Assembly (NCBI RefSeq): GCF_030814215.1
Contig: NZ_JAUSUT010000001.1
Location: forward strand, 6,882,001-6,946,000
Direction of reading: 5' to 3'
Length of the DNA stretch: 64,000 nucleotides
From: Amycolatopsis thermophila
GTDB lineage: Bacteria; Actinomycetota; Actinomycetes; Mycobacteriales; Pseudonocardiaceae
Part shown: piece by piece, positions 34,192-42,333 of the stretch
Position numbering within the stretch: position 1 is the stretch's first letter
Layout: every line of letters starts with the position of its first letter
Program-made: the position numbers and the translations under genes
Notes under the pieces: generated by a model
The model's database searches: none
What the model was told of the DNA's origin: nothing
What the model saw: the letters and a program-made list of their open reading frames with translations, nothing else

Positions 34192-35385
34192 TCACGCGAC
34201 CGCGGTGAGCTGCTCTTCGACAGCCGCGCACGGGACGCTGTCGTTGATCGCCTTGCGCACCGCAAGGAGCGCTCGAGGCCAGTTCACCACGGCCGCGAAG
34301 GCGAGCCCGCCCTGCTCGTCGGAACCGACGAACGCGACGCCGCCCTTCCGCGGATCGTCGAAGCGGGCGACCCGGGTCGCCCGCGCGCGGCGGCCCACGA
34401 AGCTCATCGTCCGGTCGTACTGGTCGCTCCACACGTACGTGTTGGCCCGGTGCGCGGCGACCTCGCTCGCCCCGGCAAGCACTTTGCCCACCACGGATGC
34501 CTGTTCTGTCGCATTCGTCCAGTGCTCGATCCGCCGGGCCGCTCCGCTCACCGGGTCCTCCCACCGCGCGACGTCCCCCGCGGCGAGGATGTTCTCGTGC
34601 CCGCGCACTCGTCCCCAGGCGTCGCACGCGATCCCGTCGGCGATGTCCAGGCCGGAGCCCTCGAGCCAGCCGGTGTTCGGAACCGCGCCGACCCCGAGAA
34701 CCACGCAGTCGGCGTCGAGCACCTCCCCGCCGCGCAACTCGACGGCGAGAACGCCTCCGGCCCTGGCGATGTCACGGACGGCCTCGCCGACTCGCACCCG
34801 CACGCCGTGGCCGGCGTGCCATTCACCGGCCAGCGCGCCCAGCTCGGGACCGGCGGCGGGAAGGAGCGTCGCTTCGGGCTCCACGATCGTGACGTCGAGA
34901 CCGAGACCACGCGCGGTCGCCGCCACCTCGCACCCGATGAAGCCGCCGCCCACCACGACGAGCCGGGCGCCCCGCCGGAGGTCCGCCCGCAGCGCCTCGC
35001 AGTCGGCCCGGCTCCGCAACGAGTGGACACCAGGCAGGTTCGACCACGGCAGCCTGCGGGCGCTCGCGCCGGTGGCGATGACGAGCCGGTCGTAGGGGAC
35101 CGGGCCTGCCGTCGTGTGGAGGACCGCCGCCGCGGGATCGAGGCCGACCGCGCGCTGTGACAAAGCCGTCCGGATGCCCAGCTCGGCGGCCGCGCTCTCG
35201 GTCAGCAGGCAGTTCTTCTCCGGCGCGAGAGCACCGGAGAGCATTCCCTTGGACAAGCACGGCTTGTCGTAAGGCAAGTGGGGCTCCTCGCCGGCGAGGA
35301 GGATCTCGTCCTCCCCGCCATTGCGGCGCAGCGCCTGCGCGACGCGCACGCCGGCGACCGACGTGCCGACGATCACGGTCCGCAC
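34192..35385 (-). CDS. NAD(P)H:ferredoxin reductase, FAD-dependent
   Basis: A 397-residue reductase of the putidaredoxin-reductase/rubredoxin-reductase type: VIVGTSVAGVRVAQALRR (about 4-21) binds FAD, LVVVGGGFIGCEVAATARGL (about 141-160) binds NAD(P)H, and ILAAGDVARW is the C-terminal FAD motif. It should pass electrons to the ferredoxin gene just upstream. GTG 35385 follows the ferredoxin stop by two bases and has GAAGG seven bases upstream. With the P450 at 35642 it completes a three-component class I system in one operon. Confidence 0.93.
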   Translation of the reverse strand: MRTVIVGTSVAGVRVAQALRRNGGEDEILLAGEEPHLPYDKPCLSKGMLSGALAPEKNCLLTESAAAELGIRTALSQRAVGLDPAAAVLHTTAGPVPYDRLVIATGASARRLPWSNLPGVHSLRSRADCEALRADLRRGARLVVVGGGFIGCEVAATARGLGLDVTIVEPEATLLPAAGPELGALAGEWHAGHGVRVRVGEAVRDIARAGGVLAVELRGGEVLDADCVVLGVGAVPNTGWLEGSGLDIADGIACDAWGRVRGHENILAAGDVARWEDPVSGAARRIEHWTNATEQASVVGKVLAGASEVAAHRANTYVWSDQYDRTMSFVGRRARATRVARFDDPRKGGVAFVGSDEQGGLAFAAVVNWPRALLAVRKAINDSVPCAAVEEQLTAVA

Positions 35386-35387
35386 GG

Positions 35388-35582
35388 TCAGCCTTCGATG
35401 CGGAGTGCGGCGACCGGGCACGCCTCCACGGCTTCGGCCACGAGTTCGCGGTCCTCCTCGGGCACTTCGTCCCGCCGTACTTCGACGTGCCCGTCGTCGT
35501 CGAGTTCGAAGTAGGTCTCCGCGGTCATGACACAGTTCGCATAGCCGGCGCACAACGCGCGGTCCGCACGGATCGCGGCCAT
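35388..35582 (-). CDS. 3Fe-4S ferredoxin, P450 redox partner
   Basis: A 64-residue ferredoxin. CAGYANC (about 11-17) and the later ACPVAALRI (about 54-62) give the three cysteines of a 3Fe-4S cluster, the type that serves actinobacterial P450s. It lies between the P450 (59 bp upstream) and the reductase (2 bp downstream), so its partners are clear. A related ferredoxin at 52881-53070 is broken, so this copy may also serve the second P450. Confidence 0.93.
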   Translation of the reverse strand: MAAIRADRALCAGYANCVMTAETYFELDDDGHVEVRRDEVPEEDRELVAEAVEACPVAALRIEG

Positions 35583-35641
35583 GTGGCACCTCCGTTCACA
35601 GTCGTGGATCTTCCATACCTGGTTCCGCCCGTGTCACCGTC

Positions 35642-36868
35642 TCAAAAGGACAGCGGCACCCGGCGCGGCAGGATCTTCTGCTGGCCACCGGCGTATTCGA
35701 CGTCGTCGCCGTCGGTGATCCGGTATTCCGGCAGTACCGAGTGGAACTCCTCGAGCGCCACCCGGAGTTCCAGCTTGGCCAGGGGAGCGCCGATGCACCG
35801 GTGGATGCCCGTCCCGAACGTCAGCTGCTGGGCGGGCTTCCGGCTGAAGTCGACCTTTCCCGGGCAGGCGAACTCGGCCGGGTCGTGGTTGGCTCCCCCC
35901 GTGTGCAGGAGGACCCGGTCCCCGCGCTTCAACCCCACACCCGCGACCTCCACGTCGCGGGCGACGTCCCGGATGATGTGGTGGAAACCGTGGTAGCGGA
36001 TCAGCTCGTCGGCCGCGGTGGGGATCGAGTCCGGTTCCGCCACGATCTTCTTCCGGTATGCCGGGTTCTTCGCCAGGAAGGCGAACGAGTAGGCGATCAT
36101 CCCCGCCGTCGAATCGGTGCCCGCGAAGAACATCAGGGTGGCGATGTTGACGATCTCGTCGTCGGTCAGCGGACGGTCGAACACGGCGGCCTTCAGCAGG
36201 AAGCTGATGATGTCCTCACCGGGCCGCGAACGCCGGCGCGGGATGAGGTCGGCGACGGTCGCCTCCACGCGACCGAGGAGCTCCTTCCGGAACTTCTGCG
36301 CCGCCTCCTCGCCCTGCTCCCGTCGAAGTCGCTCCGCTTCGTAGACCAGCCCCCAGGAGATCTCGTGGTAGACGGGAAAGTCGGACAGGGGCAGGCCGAG
36401 CAGACCGCAGAAGGTGGCCGCGGGCAGGGAGATCGCGTAGTCGGTCACGAGTTCACAGGAACCGGACCGTTCGAAGGCGCCGATGCGTTCCCGGGCGACG
36501 CGGCGCACCAGTGGTTCCATCTGGGCCAGGCGGCGCGGGGAGAACATGCCCATCAGCATCTTGCGGTACGCGTGGTGCTCCGGGGGGTTGAGCCGCAGGG
36601 GGATGTGCCGGGTCCCCGTCCAGCTCGTGTTCAGCGTTCCCTGCTGGGGGTAGGTTTCCGGATCCTGGAAGGCCGCCTTGATGTCGGCGAACCGCGTGAG
36701 GACCCAGAAGCCGCCCCCGTAGGGCGTGTAGAAGATCGGGAACGAGTCCCGGAAGGCGTTCATCGCGAAGGGCGGGAACTCCGCCACCTCCGGGCCGGCC
36801 ACCGGATCGAAGTCCACGACGAGATGCGCGGGCACATGATCGGGGATCGCCGCCGACGAGTGGGCCAC
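35642..36868 (-). CDS. Cytochrome P450
   Basis: A 408-residue soluble bacterial P450. I-helix FFAGTDSTAG (about 240) has the acid-alcohol pair, DELIRY carries ExxR, and FGTGIHRCIGAPLAKLEL (about 345) is the haem loop with the Cys ligand. It should hydroxylate a hydrophobic substrate. GTG 36868 follows AGGAGG at seven bases. The operon continues with ferredoxin and reductase. The divergent promoter region to the hydrolase contains the perfect palindrome AAGTATACTT. The substrate cannot be told from sequence. Confidence 0.94.
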   Translation of the reverse strand: MAHSSAAIPDHVPAHLVVDFDPVAGPEVAEFPPFAMNAFRDSFPIFYTPYGGGFWVLTRFADIKAAFQDPETYPQQGTLNTSWTGTRHIPLRLNPPEHHAYRKMLMGMFSPRRLAQMEPLVRRVARERIGAFERSGSCELVTDYAISLPAATFCGLLGLPLSDFPVYHEISWGLVYEAERLRREQGEEAAQKFRKELLGRVEATVADLIPRRRSRPGEDIISFLLKAAVFDRPLTDDEIVNIATLMFFAGTDSTAGMIAYSFAFLAKNPAYRKKIVAEPDSIPTAADELIRYHGFHHIIRDVARDVEVAGVGLKRGDRVLLHTGGANHDPAEFACPGKVDFSRKPAQQLTFGTGIHRCIGAPLAKLELRVALEEFHSVLPEYRITDGDDVEYAGGQQKILPRRVPLSF

Positions 36869-36908
36869 CGGCCGCCTCCTTTGTCACCGTTGAACGAGGG
36901 CGAGATTT

Positions 36909-36918
36909 AAGTATACTT
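36909..36918. promoter_or_regulatory. Perfect palindromic box AAGTATACTT between divergent genes
   Basis: This ten-base perfect palindrome is the most symmetrical copy of the shared box. It lies between the P450 operon and the hydrolase operon. TATACT reads the same on both strands, so it may act as -10 for both promoters or be the operator for a GntR dimer. Confidence 0.68.
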
Positions 36919-36966
36919 TTCTTTGCCAGTGCCATCAACCCGGATCCGAGCAGGAGACCGTCGACG

Positions 36967-37827
36967 ATGACGACGACAGTGATGAAACTCGACGGGGCGG
37001 ACGGGCAGACGCTCGTCGCGGACGTCACCGAACCCGGCGTAGCGGGTTCGTCCGGACCGGCCGTGCTCTTCCTGCACGGCGGCGGGCAGACCCGGGGATC
37101 GTGGCGGGCGACCGCGACGCGGATCGCGGGCGAAGGCTGGCGCACCGTGAGCATCGACCAGCGCGGACACGGAGAGAGCCCGTGGCGGCCCGACGGGCGG
37201 TACGACAACGGCGACTACGCCGCGGACCTCGTCGCCGTTGCCCGCCGGTGGCCCCGGCCCGTGGTCGTGGGGGCCTCCCTCGGCGGCCTCGCCGGCCTTC
37301 TCGCGGTCGGCGAGCTCGGCCTCGACGTCCGTGGCCTCGTGCTCGTCGACGTCGCGGTCTCCAACAGGGTGGACGGCAGCGACCAGATCCGTGGCTTCAT
37401 GACCGCCCACCCCGACGGGTTCGCCGATCTGGACGAAGCCGCCGACGCCGTGGCCGCCTACCTCCCCGGGCGCCGGCGGCCGCGTTCGGTCGACGGGCTG
37501 CGGCGGAACCTGCGGCGCCACGACGACGGCCGCTACCACTGGCACTGGGACCCCCGGTTCCTCGACCACGACCGGGGCCGCGGCGAGGCGGCGCGAGAAC
37601 GGTTGGCCAACGCCGCGCGGCGAATCACCGCACCCGTCCTCCTCGTCCGCGGTGGCCGCAGCGAGCTCGTCGACGACCACGCGGTGTCGGAACTGCTGGC
37701 CCTGATCCCCCACGCCCGCGTGTCCGTTGTGGACAAGGCGCACCACATGGTGGCAGGGGACGACAACGAGACGTTCGGCCGCGAGGTCGTCCAGTTCGTG
37801 CGCGCGACGGAGGACTCCGATGACTGA
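36967..37827 (+). CDS. Alpha/beta hydrolase
   Basis: A 286-residue alpha/beta hydrolase: LFLHGGGQTRGSW (about 35-47, oxyanion), VVGASLGGLAG (about 98-108, nucleophile Ser) and DKAHHMVAGDD (about 255-265, His). The C-terminal domain suggests an esterase, lactonase or C-C hydrolase. ATG 36967 has AGGAG ten bases upstream. It overlaps the next hydrolase gene by eight bases, so the two are co-translated. It is divergent from the P450 operon across the palindromic box. Substrate not deducible. Confidence 0.9.
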   Translation: MTTTVMKLDGADGQTLVADVTEPGVAGSSGPAVLFLHGGGQTRGSWRATATRIAGEGWRTVSIDQRGHGESPWRPDGRYDNGDYAADLVAVARRWPRPVVVGASLGGLAGLLAVGELGLDVRGLVLVDVAVSNRVDGSDQIRGFMTAHPDGFADLDEAADAVAAYLPGRRRPRSVDGLRRNLRRHDDGRYHWHWDPRFLDHDRGRGEAARERLANAARRITAPVLLVRGGRSELVDDHAVSELLALIPHARVSVVDKAHHMVAGDDNETFGREVVQFVRATEDSDD

Positions 37828-38569
37828 GCACACCGGGATGCCGGGCTTCGCGCTCCAGCACGGCGGGTTCCACGGATCGTGGTGCTGGGAGCGTGTCGTG
37901 CCGTTGCTGGAGGCGCCGGCCGTCGCGATCGACCTGCCCGGCCGGGAAGGCGATCCCGCCACCCTGCGCGGAATCACGGCCGCCGGGTGGACCCGCAGCG
38001 CGCTCGACCAGATCAACGCCCTGCCGACGGACCGGGTGGTCCTCGTGGCGCATTCCCTCGGCGGCGTCACCGCCCTCAACGCGGCGAAGGTCCTGGGCGA
38101 CCGGCTCGCGCACCTCATCCTGGTCTCGGCATTGGTACCGGCCGAAGGCCAGACGCCGGCCGAGCTCATCGCCCGGGGCGCGCATCGCGACAGTCTCCTC
38201 GACGACACGGGCCAGTTCGGCGCGCCCCCGATCGAGGCCATCCGGACACTGCTGGCAAACGACATGCCGGACCAGGCGGAGGCCCTGTACGCCCGTCTCC
38301 GGCGCGAGCCCGTGGGACCGGTTTCGGAGCCGTTCACCCACGACGGGATACCCGCCGTCCCGACGACCTACGTCCGGCTCACCCGGGACAACGCCGTCCC
38401 GTGGGCGATGCAGGAACAGATGATCGCCAATCTCCCGCACGAACCGGCCGTGACCGAGATCGACGCCGGGCACAACGTGATGATGAGCCGTCCCGGGCAG
38501 CTCGCCGACCTGCTCAATCTGGTGGCCGCACGCGGCGGGAGCCGCGCCACGCCGGCACACCGGGGCTGA
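37820..38569 (+). CDS. Alpha/beta hydrolase, plant-esterase-like type
   Basis: A 249-residue hydrolase of the compact type related to methyl-esterases and hydroxynitrile lyases: LQHGGFHGSWCWERVV (about 12-27), VVLVAHSLGGVTAL (about 73-86, nucleophile Ser) and DAGHNVMMSRP (about 215-225, His). ATG 37820 has GGAGG six bases upstream and overlaps the preceding gene. The TGA stop at 38567-38569 lies inside the first unit of the 24-bp tandem repeat, so the repeat may have started from the end of this gene. Confidence 0.87.
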   Translation: MTEHTGMPGFALQHGGFHGSWCWERVVPLLEAPAVAIDLPGREGDPATLRGITAAGWTRSALDQINALPTDRVVLVAHSLGGVTALNAAKVLGDRLAHLILVSALVPAEGQTPAELIARGAHRDSLLDDTGQFGAPPIEAIRTLLANDMPDQAEALYARLRREPVGPVSEPFTHDGIPAVPTTYVRLTRDNAVPWAMQEQMIANLPHEPAVTEIDAGHNVMMSRPGQLADLLNLVAARGGSRATPAHRG

Positions 38570-38764
38570 GCGAGCCGCACACACCGGGGCTGGGCGAGCC
38601 GCACACACCGGGGCTGGGCGAGCCGCACACACCGGGGCTGGGCGAGCCGCACACACCGGGGCTGGGCGAGCCGCACACACCGGGGCTGGGCGAGCCGCAC
38701 ACCGGGGCTGGGCGAGCCGCACACACCGGGGCTGGGCGAGCCGCACACACCGGGGCTGGGCGAG
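38551..38764. repeat. Tandem 24-bp repeat, nine units
   Basis: The unit is CCGCACACACCGGGGCTGGG plus CGAG. Nine consecutive units: a first degenerate one at 38551-38574 that holds the stop codon of the upstream hydrolase, five perfect units from 38575 to 38694, one of 22 bp (38695-38716, missing AC), and two perfect units to 38764. An inverted half-copy follows at 38774-38788. The near identity points to recent expansion by slippage or unequal crossing-over. Confidence 0.95.
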
Positions 38765-38788
38765 CCCCTCGGTCTCGCCCAGCCCCGG
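38750..38788. terminator. Hairpin formed by the last repeat and its inverted half-copy
   Basis: CCGGGGCTGGGCGAG (38750-38764) pairs perfectly with CTCGCCCAGCCCCGG (38774-38788), loop nine bases. It lies between the hydrolase (+) and the SDR (-), so it probably ends both transcripts. Every upstream repeat unit carries the same left arm. Confidence 0.7.
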
Positions 38789-38794
38789 AAACCC

Positions 38795-39673
38795 TCACCG
38801 GGCGGACTGCACCTTGGCCACCAGGCCGGGCAGTTCCTGGGCCAGTTCGCCGACCGTCCACCGCGCGTCACGGTCGAGCGCCGGGCCCCGGCTCCACGAC
38901 TCCACGACGGTGACGTGCCCGCCCCGCACGTAGAACGTGCCGCCGCTGATCGGGCAGTCCGCCGTCGCCAGGTAGGCCACGACCGGCGAGACGTTGGCCG
39001 GGTCGTACACGTCGAAGGCACCGTCGTCGTCGGGTGCGGCCATCAGCTTCTTCACCGCGGGCACCGCCTCGGTCAGGCGCGTGCGAGCGGCCGGCACGAT
39101 GCAGTTCGACCGGACTCCGTACCGCTCGAGTTCGGTGGCGACGGCCTGCGAGAACATACCCACACCCGCCTTCGCGGCGATGTAGTTGGCCTGCCCGGGG
39201 TTGCCGAAGAGTCCTGAGCTCGACGAGGTGTGGATCACCGACGCGCGGATCTCCTCGCCCGCCTTGGCGCGGTCCCGCCAGTAGGACGCCGCCCACCTCG
39301 TGGGCACGAAGTGACCCTTCAGGTTCACCCGGGTGACGAAGTCCCAGTCCTCCTCGCTCATGTTCACCAGGAACTGGTCACGTAGCGCGCCGGCGTTGTT
39401 GACCAGCACGTCCAGCCGGCCGAATGAGGAGACGGCCAGCTCGACGAGCGCGCGCCCGGATTCCCATTCGGTGATGTCGTGCCCGCTCGCGACCGCCTCA
39501 CCCCCGGCCGCCCTGATCTCCTCGGCGACCTCCGCCGCGGGGTGCTCCGAGCCGCGCTGGAGGTCGTTGACCACCACACGTGCACCCTCTCGCGCCAGCA
39601 GCTTCGCGTGCGCCGCTCCGAGGCCACGCCCCGCGCCCGTGACCACGGCGACTCGCCCGTCGAGACTTCCCAT
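38795..39673 (-). CDS. Short-chain dehydrogenase/reductase
   Basis: A 292-residue SDR: VTGAGRGLGAAHAKLLAREG (about 11-30), NNAGALRDQFLVNMSEEDW (about 92-110), SSSSGLFGNPGQANYIAAKAG (about 150-170) with catalytic Ser, Tyr and Lys. The pattern resembles the dehydrogenase part of multifunctional enzyme type 2 (HSD17B4), which oxidises 3-hydroxyacyl-CoA. ATG 39673 has GAGGAGG about seven bases upstream. A shared AGGATACT box lies 33 bp above the start. It is divergent from the second GntR gene. Confidence 0.9.
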   Translation of the reverse strand: MGSLDGRVAVVTGAGRGLGAAHAKLLAREGARVVVNDLQRGSEHPAAEVAEEIRAAGGEAVASGHDITEWESGRALVELAVSSFGRLDVLVNNAGALRDQFLVNMSEEDWDFVTRVNLKGHFVPTRWAASYWRDRAKAGEEIRASVIHTSSSSGLFGNPGQANYIAAKAGVGMFSQAVATELERYGVRSNCIVPAARTRLTEAVPAVKKLMAAPDDDGAFDVYDPANVSPVVAYLATADCPISGGTFYVRGGHVTVVESWSRGPALDRDARWTVGELAQELPGLVAKVQSAR

Positions 39674-39705
39674 GCTTCGACCTCCTCGAGACCTGTCCGA
39701 TATTC

Positions 39706-39713
39706 AGGATACT
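39706..39713. promoter_or_regulatory. Shared AGGATACT box upstream of SDR
   Basis: ATTCAGGATACTTAATTGG; read on the minus strand, TATCCT could be the -10 of the SDR gene. Part of the common motif set. Confidence 0.58.
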
Positions 39714-39780
39714 TAATTGGCAGAGTAGACACAACTAGCTGGCATGTCGTCCGAGTCATGTCCATGATCAGCGAATTATG

Positions 39781-39788
39781 AATATACT
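39781..39788 (+). promoter_or_regulatory. AATATACT box just upstream of GntR start
   Basis: AATATACT ends nine bases before the ATG at 39797. If TATACT is the -10, transcription would start at or next to the ATG, giving a leaderless mRNA; no ribosome site is visible. Confidence 0.5.
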
Positions 39789-39796
39789 GTTCTACT

Positions 39797-40588
39797 ATGG
39801 CGAGCGACTCATCCTCCGTGGCCCCGGTTCCGGCACTCCCCCGCACGGGCGCGCCTGCTCTCGAATCCGCCCCGAGCAAGCTCGCCGAGCAGGTCGCCCG
39901 CCGGCTCGAGGACAAGATCGTCGAGCTCGGCTGGCCCGTCGGCGAGGTCATCGGATCGGAGCCCGACCTGCTCGCCGAGTTCGGGATCAGCCGGGCCATC
40001 TTCCGCGAGGCCGTCCGCCTGCTCGAACACCATTCGGTGGCGCGCATGCGGCGTGGGCCGGGTGGCGGGCTGGTGGTGACCACACCGAACACGTCCTCGG
40101 TCGTCCGGGCGGCCGCGCTGCACCTGCAGTTCGACCACGCGACCCCGCGCGACGTGTTCGAGGCGCGGTCGGCGCTCGAGCTCAAGATCGTCGAGCTGGC
40201 GACGGAGAAGATCGACGAAGACGGCATCAGGCTCCTGCGCGCGACCCTCGACCAGGAGGCGGCGATCCAGGCCTCCGACCGGCTGGGCACCCACGACGTC
40301 CACCTCGTCATCGCCGACCTCACGGGCAACCCCGCGATGCGGCTGTTCCTCGAGGTCCTCACGAAGCTGACCGTGCCGCGCACCGAAGGAGTCGAGGAGG
40401 TGCGCAAGCGCGGCCGCCACGTCCGCCACGCCCACGACCGGATCGTGGAGGCCATCGTCGCCGGCGACGTGGCGCTCGCGCGCCACCGCATGCAGAGCCA
40501 CCTGTTGGCGATGAGCCGCTACCTCGCGCACCCCGGTACGTCCGGGGAGCACAGCGTAGCGCGTCCCGGTCTGCATCCGGCCGACTGA
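39797..40588 (+). CDS. GntR-family regulator, FadR/FCD subfamily
   Basis: A 263-residue regulator paralogous to the one at 33445: GWPVGEVIGSEPDLLAEFGI and RRGPGGGLVVTTP in the HTH domain, then an FCD domain with THDVHLVIADLTGNPAMRLF and HAHDRIVEAIVAGDVALARH. The N-terminal 25 residues are a Pro/Ala-rich tail. No ribosome site precedes the ATG, and a TATACT box ends only nine bases upstream, so it may be leaderless. It is divergent from an SDR, with two shared boxes in the interval, and is probably autoregulated. The two GntR proteins may bind the same motif. Confidence 0.92.
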   Translation: MASDSSSVAPVPALPRTGAPALESAPSKLAEQVARRLEDKIVELGWPVGEVIGSEPDLLAEFGISRAIFREAVRLLEHHSVARMRRGPGGGLVVTTPNTSSVVRAAALHLQFDHATPRDVFEARSALELKIVELATEKIDEDGIRLLRATLDQEAAIQASDRLGTHDVHLVIADLTGNPAMRLFLEVLTKLTVPRTEGVEEVRKRGRHVRHAHDRIVEAIVAGDVALARHRMQSHLLAMSRYLAHPGTSGEHSVARPGLHPAD

Positions 40589-40611
40589 CCGGCCGCCGGT
40601 GGCCCGAGCGC

Positions 40612-41799
40612 TCAGCGCGCCGTGTCGCCGATGCGCAGCACCCCGGCCGCGGCGAGTTCCTCCCGCTCCGCGGCGGACAGGCCGAGCCCCTCCAGGATCT
40701 CGTCCGTGTGCTCCCCGGGCAGCGGCGGCGGGCGGCGCACCGACGACGGCGTCGCGGCGAACCGGGGCGCCGGCGCGGGTTGCGGGACCCCGAACCGCGG
40801 CTCGTAGATCCCGCGGTGCCGCACCTGCGGGTGCTCAGTGGCTTCGTCCAGGTTCAGCACGGGCTCGACGCAGGCGTCCCGCCCGGCGAACTCCGCCGCC
40901 CACTCGTCCCGGGTCCGGGTGCGGAAAGCCTCGGCCAGCCGCTTCTTCGCCTCCGTCCACAGTGTCCGGTCCTGGTGCGCGGCGAGCATGGCCGGGTCGC
41001 CGTCCAGTCCGACGCCGCGCAGCAACTCCTCGTAGAACGTGCGCTCCATGGCGCCGACACTGACGTACCCGCCGTCGGCGGTCTCGTAGACGTCGTAGTA
41101 GGGCGCCCCGGTGTCGAGCAGGTTCGTCCCGCGCGGCCCCCACGAGTCCATCGCCCGCAGCGTGTGGACCACGGTGGCCAGCAGCGCGGACGCGTCGAGC
41201 ATCGCGACGTCGACGACCTGCCCGCCGGCGCCCGCCCGGGACGCGAAGACGCCGGCCAGCACCGAGATCGCCAGCAGCATCCCGCCGCCCCCGAAGTCCC
41301 CCACCAGGTTCAGCGGCGGAACCGGCCCGCCGTCCGCGCGGCCGATCAGGTCGAGAACCCCGGACGCGGCGAGGAAGTTGATGTCGTGACCGGCCGCCCG
41401 CGCGTACGGCCCCTCGTCCCCCCAGCCCGTCATCCGCGCGTACACCAGGCCCGGGTTCGCCGCGAGACATTCCTCCGGCCCGGCACCCAGCCGGCTCGTC
41501 ACGCCCGGGCGGAACGGATCGATGACGGCATCCGACGACCGCACGAGCCGCAGCAGGAGATCCGCGCCGGACTCGTGCCGCAGGTCCAGCGCGATCGACC
41601 GGCGGCCGCGGTTGAGCAGGTCAAGCCGCGGATCGTACCCGGCGAGCGGCCGGTCCAGGGCGGTGAGCCGGTCGACCCGGATCACGTCGGCGCCCAGATC
41701 GGCCAGCACCATCGCCCCGAACTGCGAGGGGCCCTTCGACCCGTGCTCGAGCACGCGAACGCCGCGCAGCGGCGCGGTGCCCGGACCTGGCGTGTCCAT
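40612..41799 (-). CDS. mcr: Alpha-methylacyl-CoA racemase
   Basis: A 395-residue family III CoA-transferase fold of the racemase branch. GHDINFLAASGVL (about His 130) and LVGDFGGGGMLLAISVLAGV (about Asp 160) match the His and Asp acid-base pair of the M. tuberculosis racemase, and VSVGAMERTFYEEL holds the third conserved Glu. It interconverts (R)- and (S)-2-methylacyl-CoA, needed when branched or isoprenoid chains enter beta-oxidation. ATG 41799 is preceded by GAGGAAG; longer frames have no support. It is convergent with the GntR gene. It is strong evidence for a methyl-branched substrate. Confidence 0.9.
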   Translation of the reverse strand: MDTPGPGTAPLRGVRVLEHGSKGPSQFGAMVLADLGADVIRVDRLTALDRPLAGYDPRLDLLNRGRRSIALDLRHESGADLLLRLVRSSDAVIDPFRPGVTSRLGAGPEECLAANPGLVYARMTGWGDEGPYARAAGHDINFLAASGVLDLIGRADGGPVPPLNLVGDFGGGGMLLAISVLAGVFASRAGAGGQVVDVAMLDASALLATVVHTLRAMDSWGPRGTNLLDTGAPYYDVYETADGGYVSVGAMERTFYEELLRGVGLDGDPAMLAAHQDRTLWTEAKKRLAEAFRTRTRDEWAAEFAGRDACVEPVLNLDEATEHPQVRHRGIYEPRFGVPQPAPAPRFAATPSSVRRPPPLPGEHTDEILEGLGLSAAEREELAAAGVLRIGDTAR

Positions 41800-41821
41800 C
41801 GTCTTCCTCACTTTCGGTCGG

Positions 41822-42333
41822 CCGCGGGACGGTCCCCGCAGCCCGCTTCGGCACGGCCCCGTTCTCCTCCACCCGCTCGACGCGGGTGGCGCCGGCCAGC
41901 ACACGGGTCACGCCCGGCCTGCTGAGCAGCCGGCTCCGGGGCGGAGCCGGCACATCCGAGCGGTACTTTCCGCTGAGCAGACCGCCGGCCAGCGGGGCGA
42001 GGGCGGACAGCGTCTCCTTACCGGCACGTCGGGATCCGGTTTGTGGAGCTGGCGGAGATCGATCCAACAGGTCCCCAGCCGGCGCAGGCTGCCCTCGACC
42101 GACTTGCACAAGGTGCCCGCTGCGGCTCCCGCACCGGTTCCCGCAAACAGCGGGTGCCCGAACGTCGTCGCGACGAGAACCCGGTCGCGACGACCGGCCA
42201 GAGCACGGCCCAGCAGACGTTCGCTGCCTCCCGGAGCCACCGGTGGGTAGTGGCCTGAGTCGCTGCACCCGGGTGCCGGCGCACCAACCGGCCTGCGGGC
42301 GATCGTGAAGGCGCTGTCCACACTCCCGTTCAT
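41822..42333 (-). pseudogene. Truncated, frameshifted aldo/keto reductase
   Basis: Two parts of an aldo/keto reductase lie in different frames. The N-terminal part from ATG 42333 includes SERLLGRALAGRRDRVLVAT, KSVEGSLRRLGT and LHKPDPDVPV. The C-terminal part, entered near 42020, reads LAPLAGGLLSGKYRSDVP and GVTRVLAGATRVERVEENGA. Roughly 100 residues between them are missing, so it is a deletion product. The ATG overlaps the stop of the MFS gene by four bases (ATGA), showing that the reductase was once coupled to the transporter operon. Exact end uncertain. Confidence 0.78.

Noticed and set aside
38551-38764. Possible CRISPR array
   Set aside because: The units are directly adjacent with no unique spacers, and no cas genes are present; it is a plain tandem repeat.
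38368-39021. Repeat protein read from the tandem array (LAQPRCVR or SPSPGVCG repeats)
   Set aside because: The frame has no ribosome site, crosses from a terminator into an SDR, and is shifted by the 22-bp unit; the array is non-coding.
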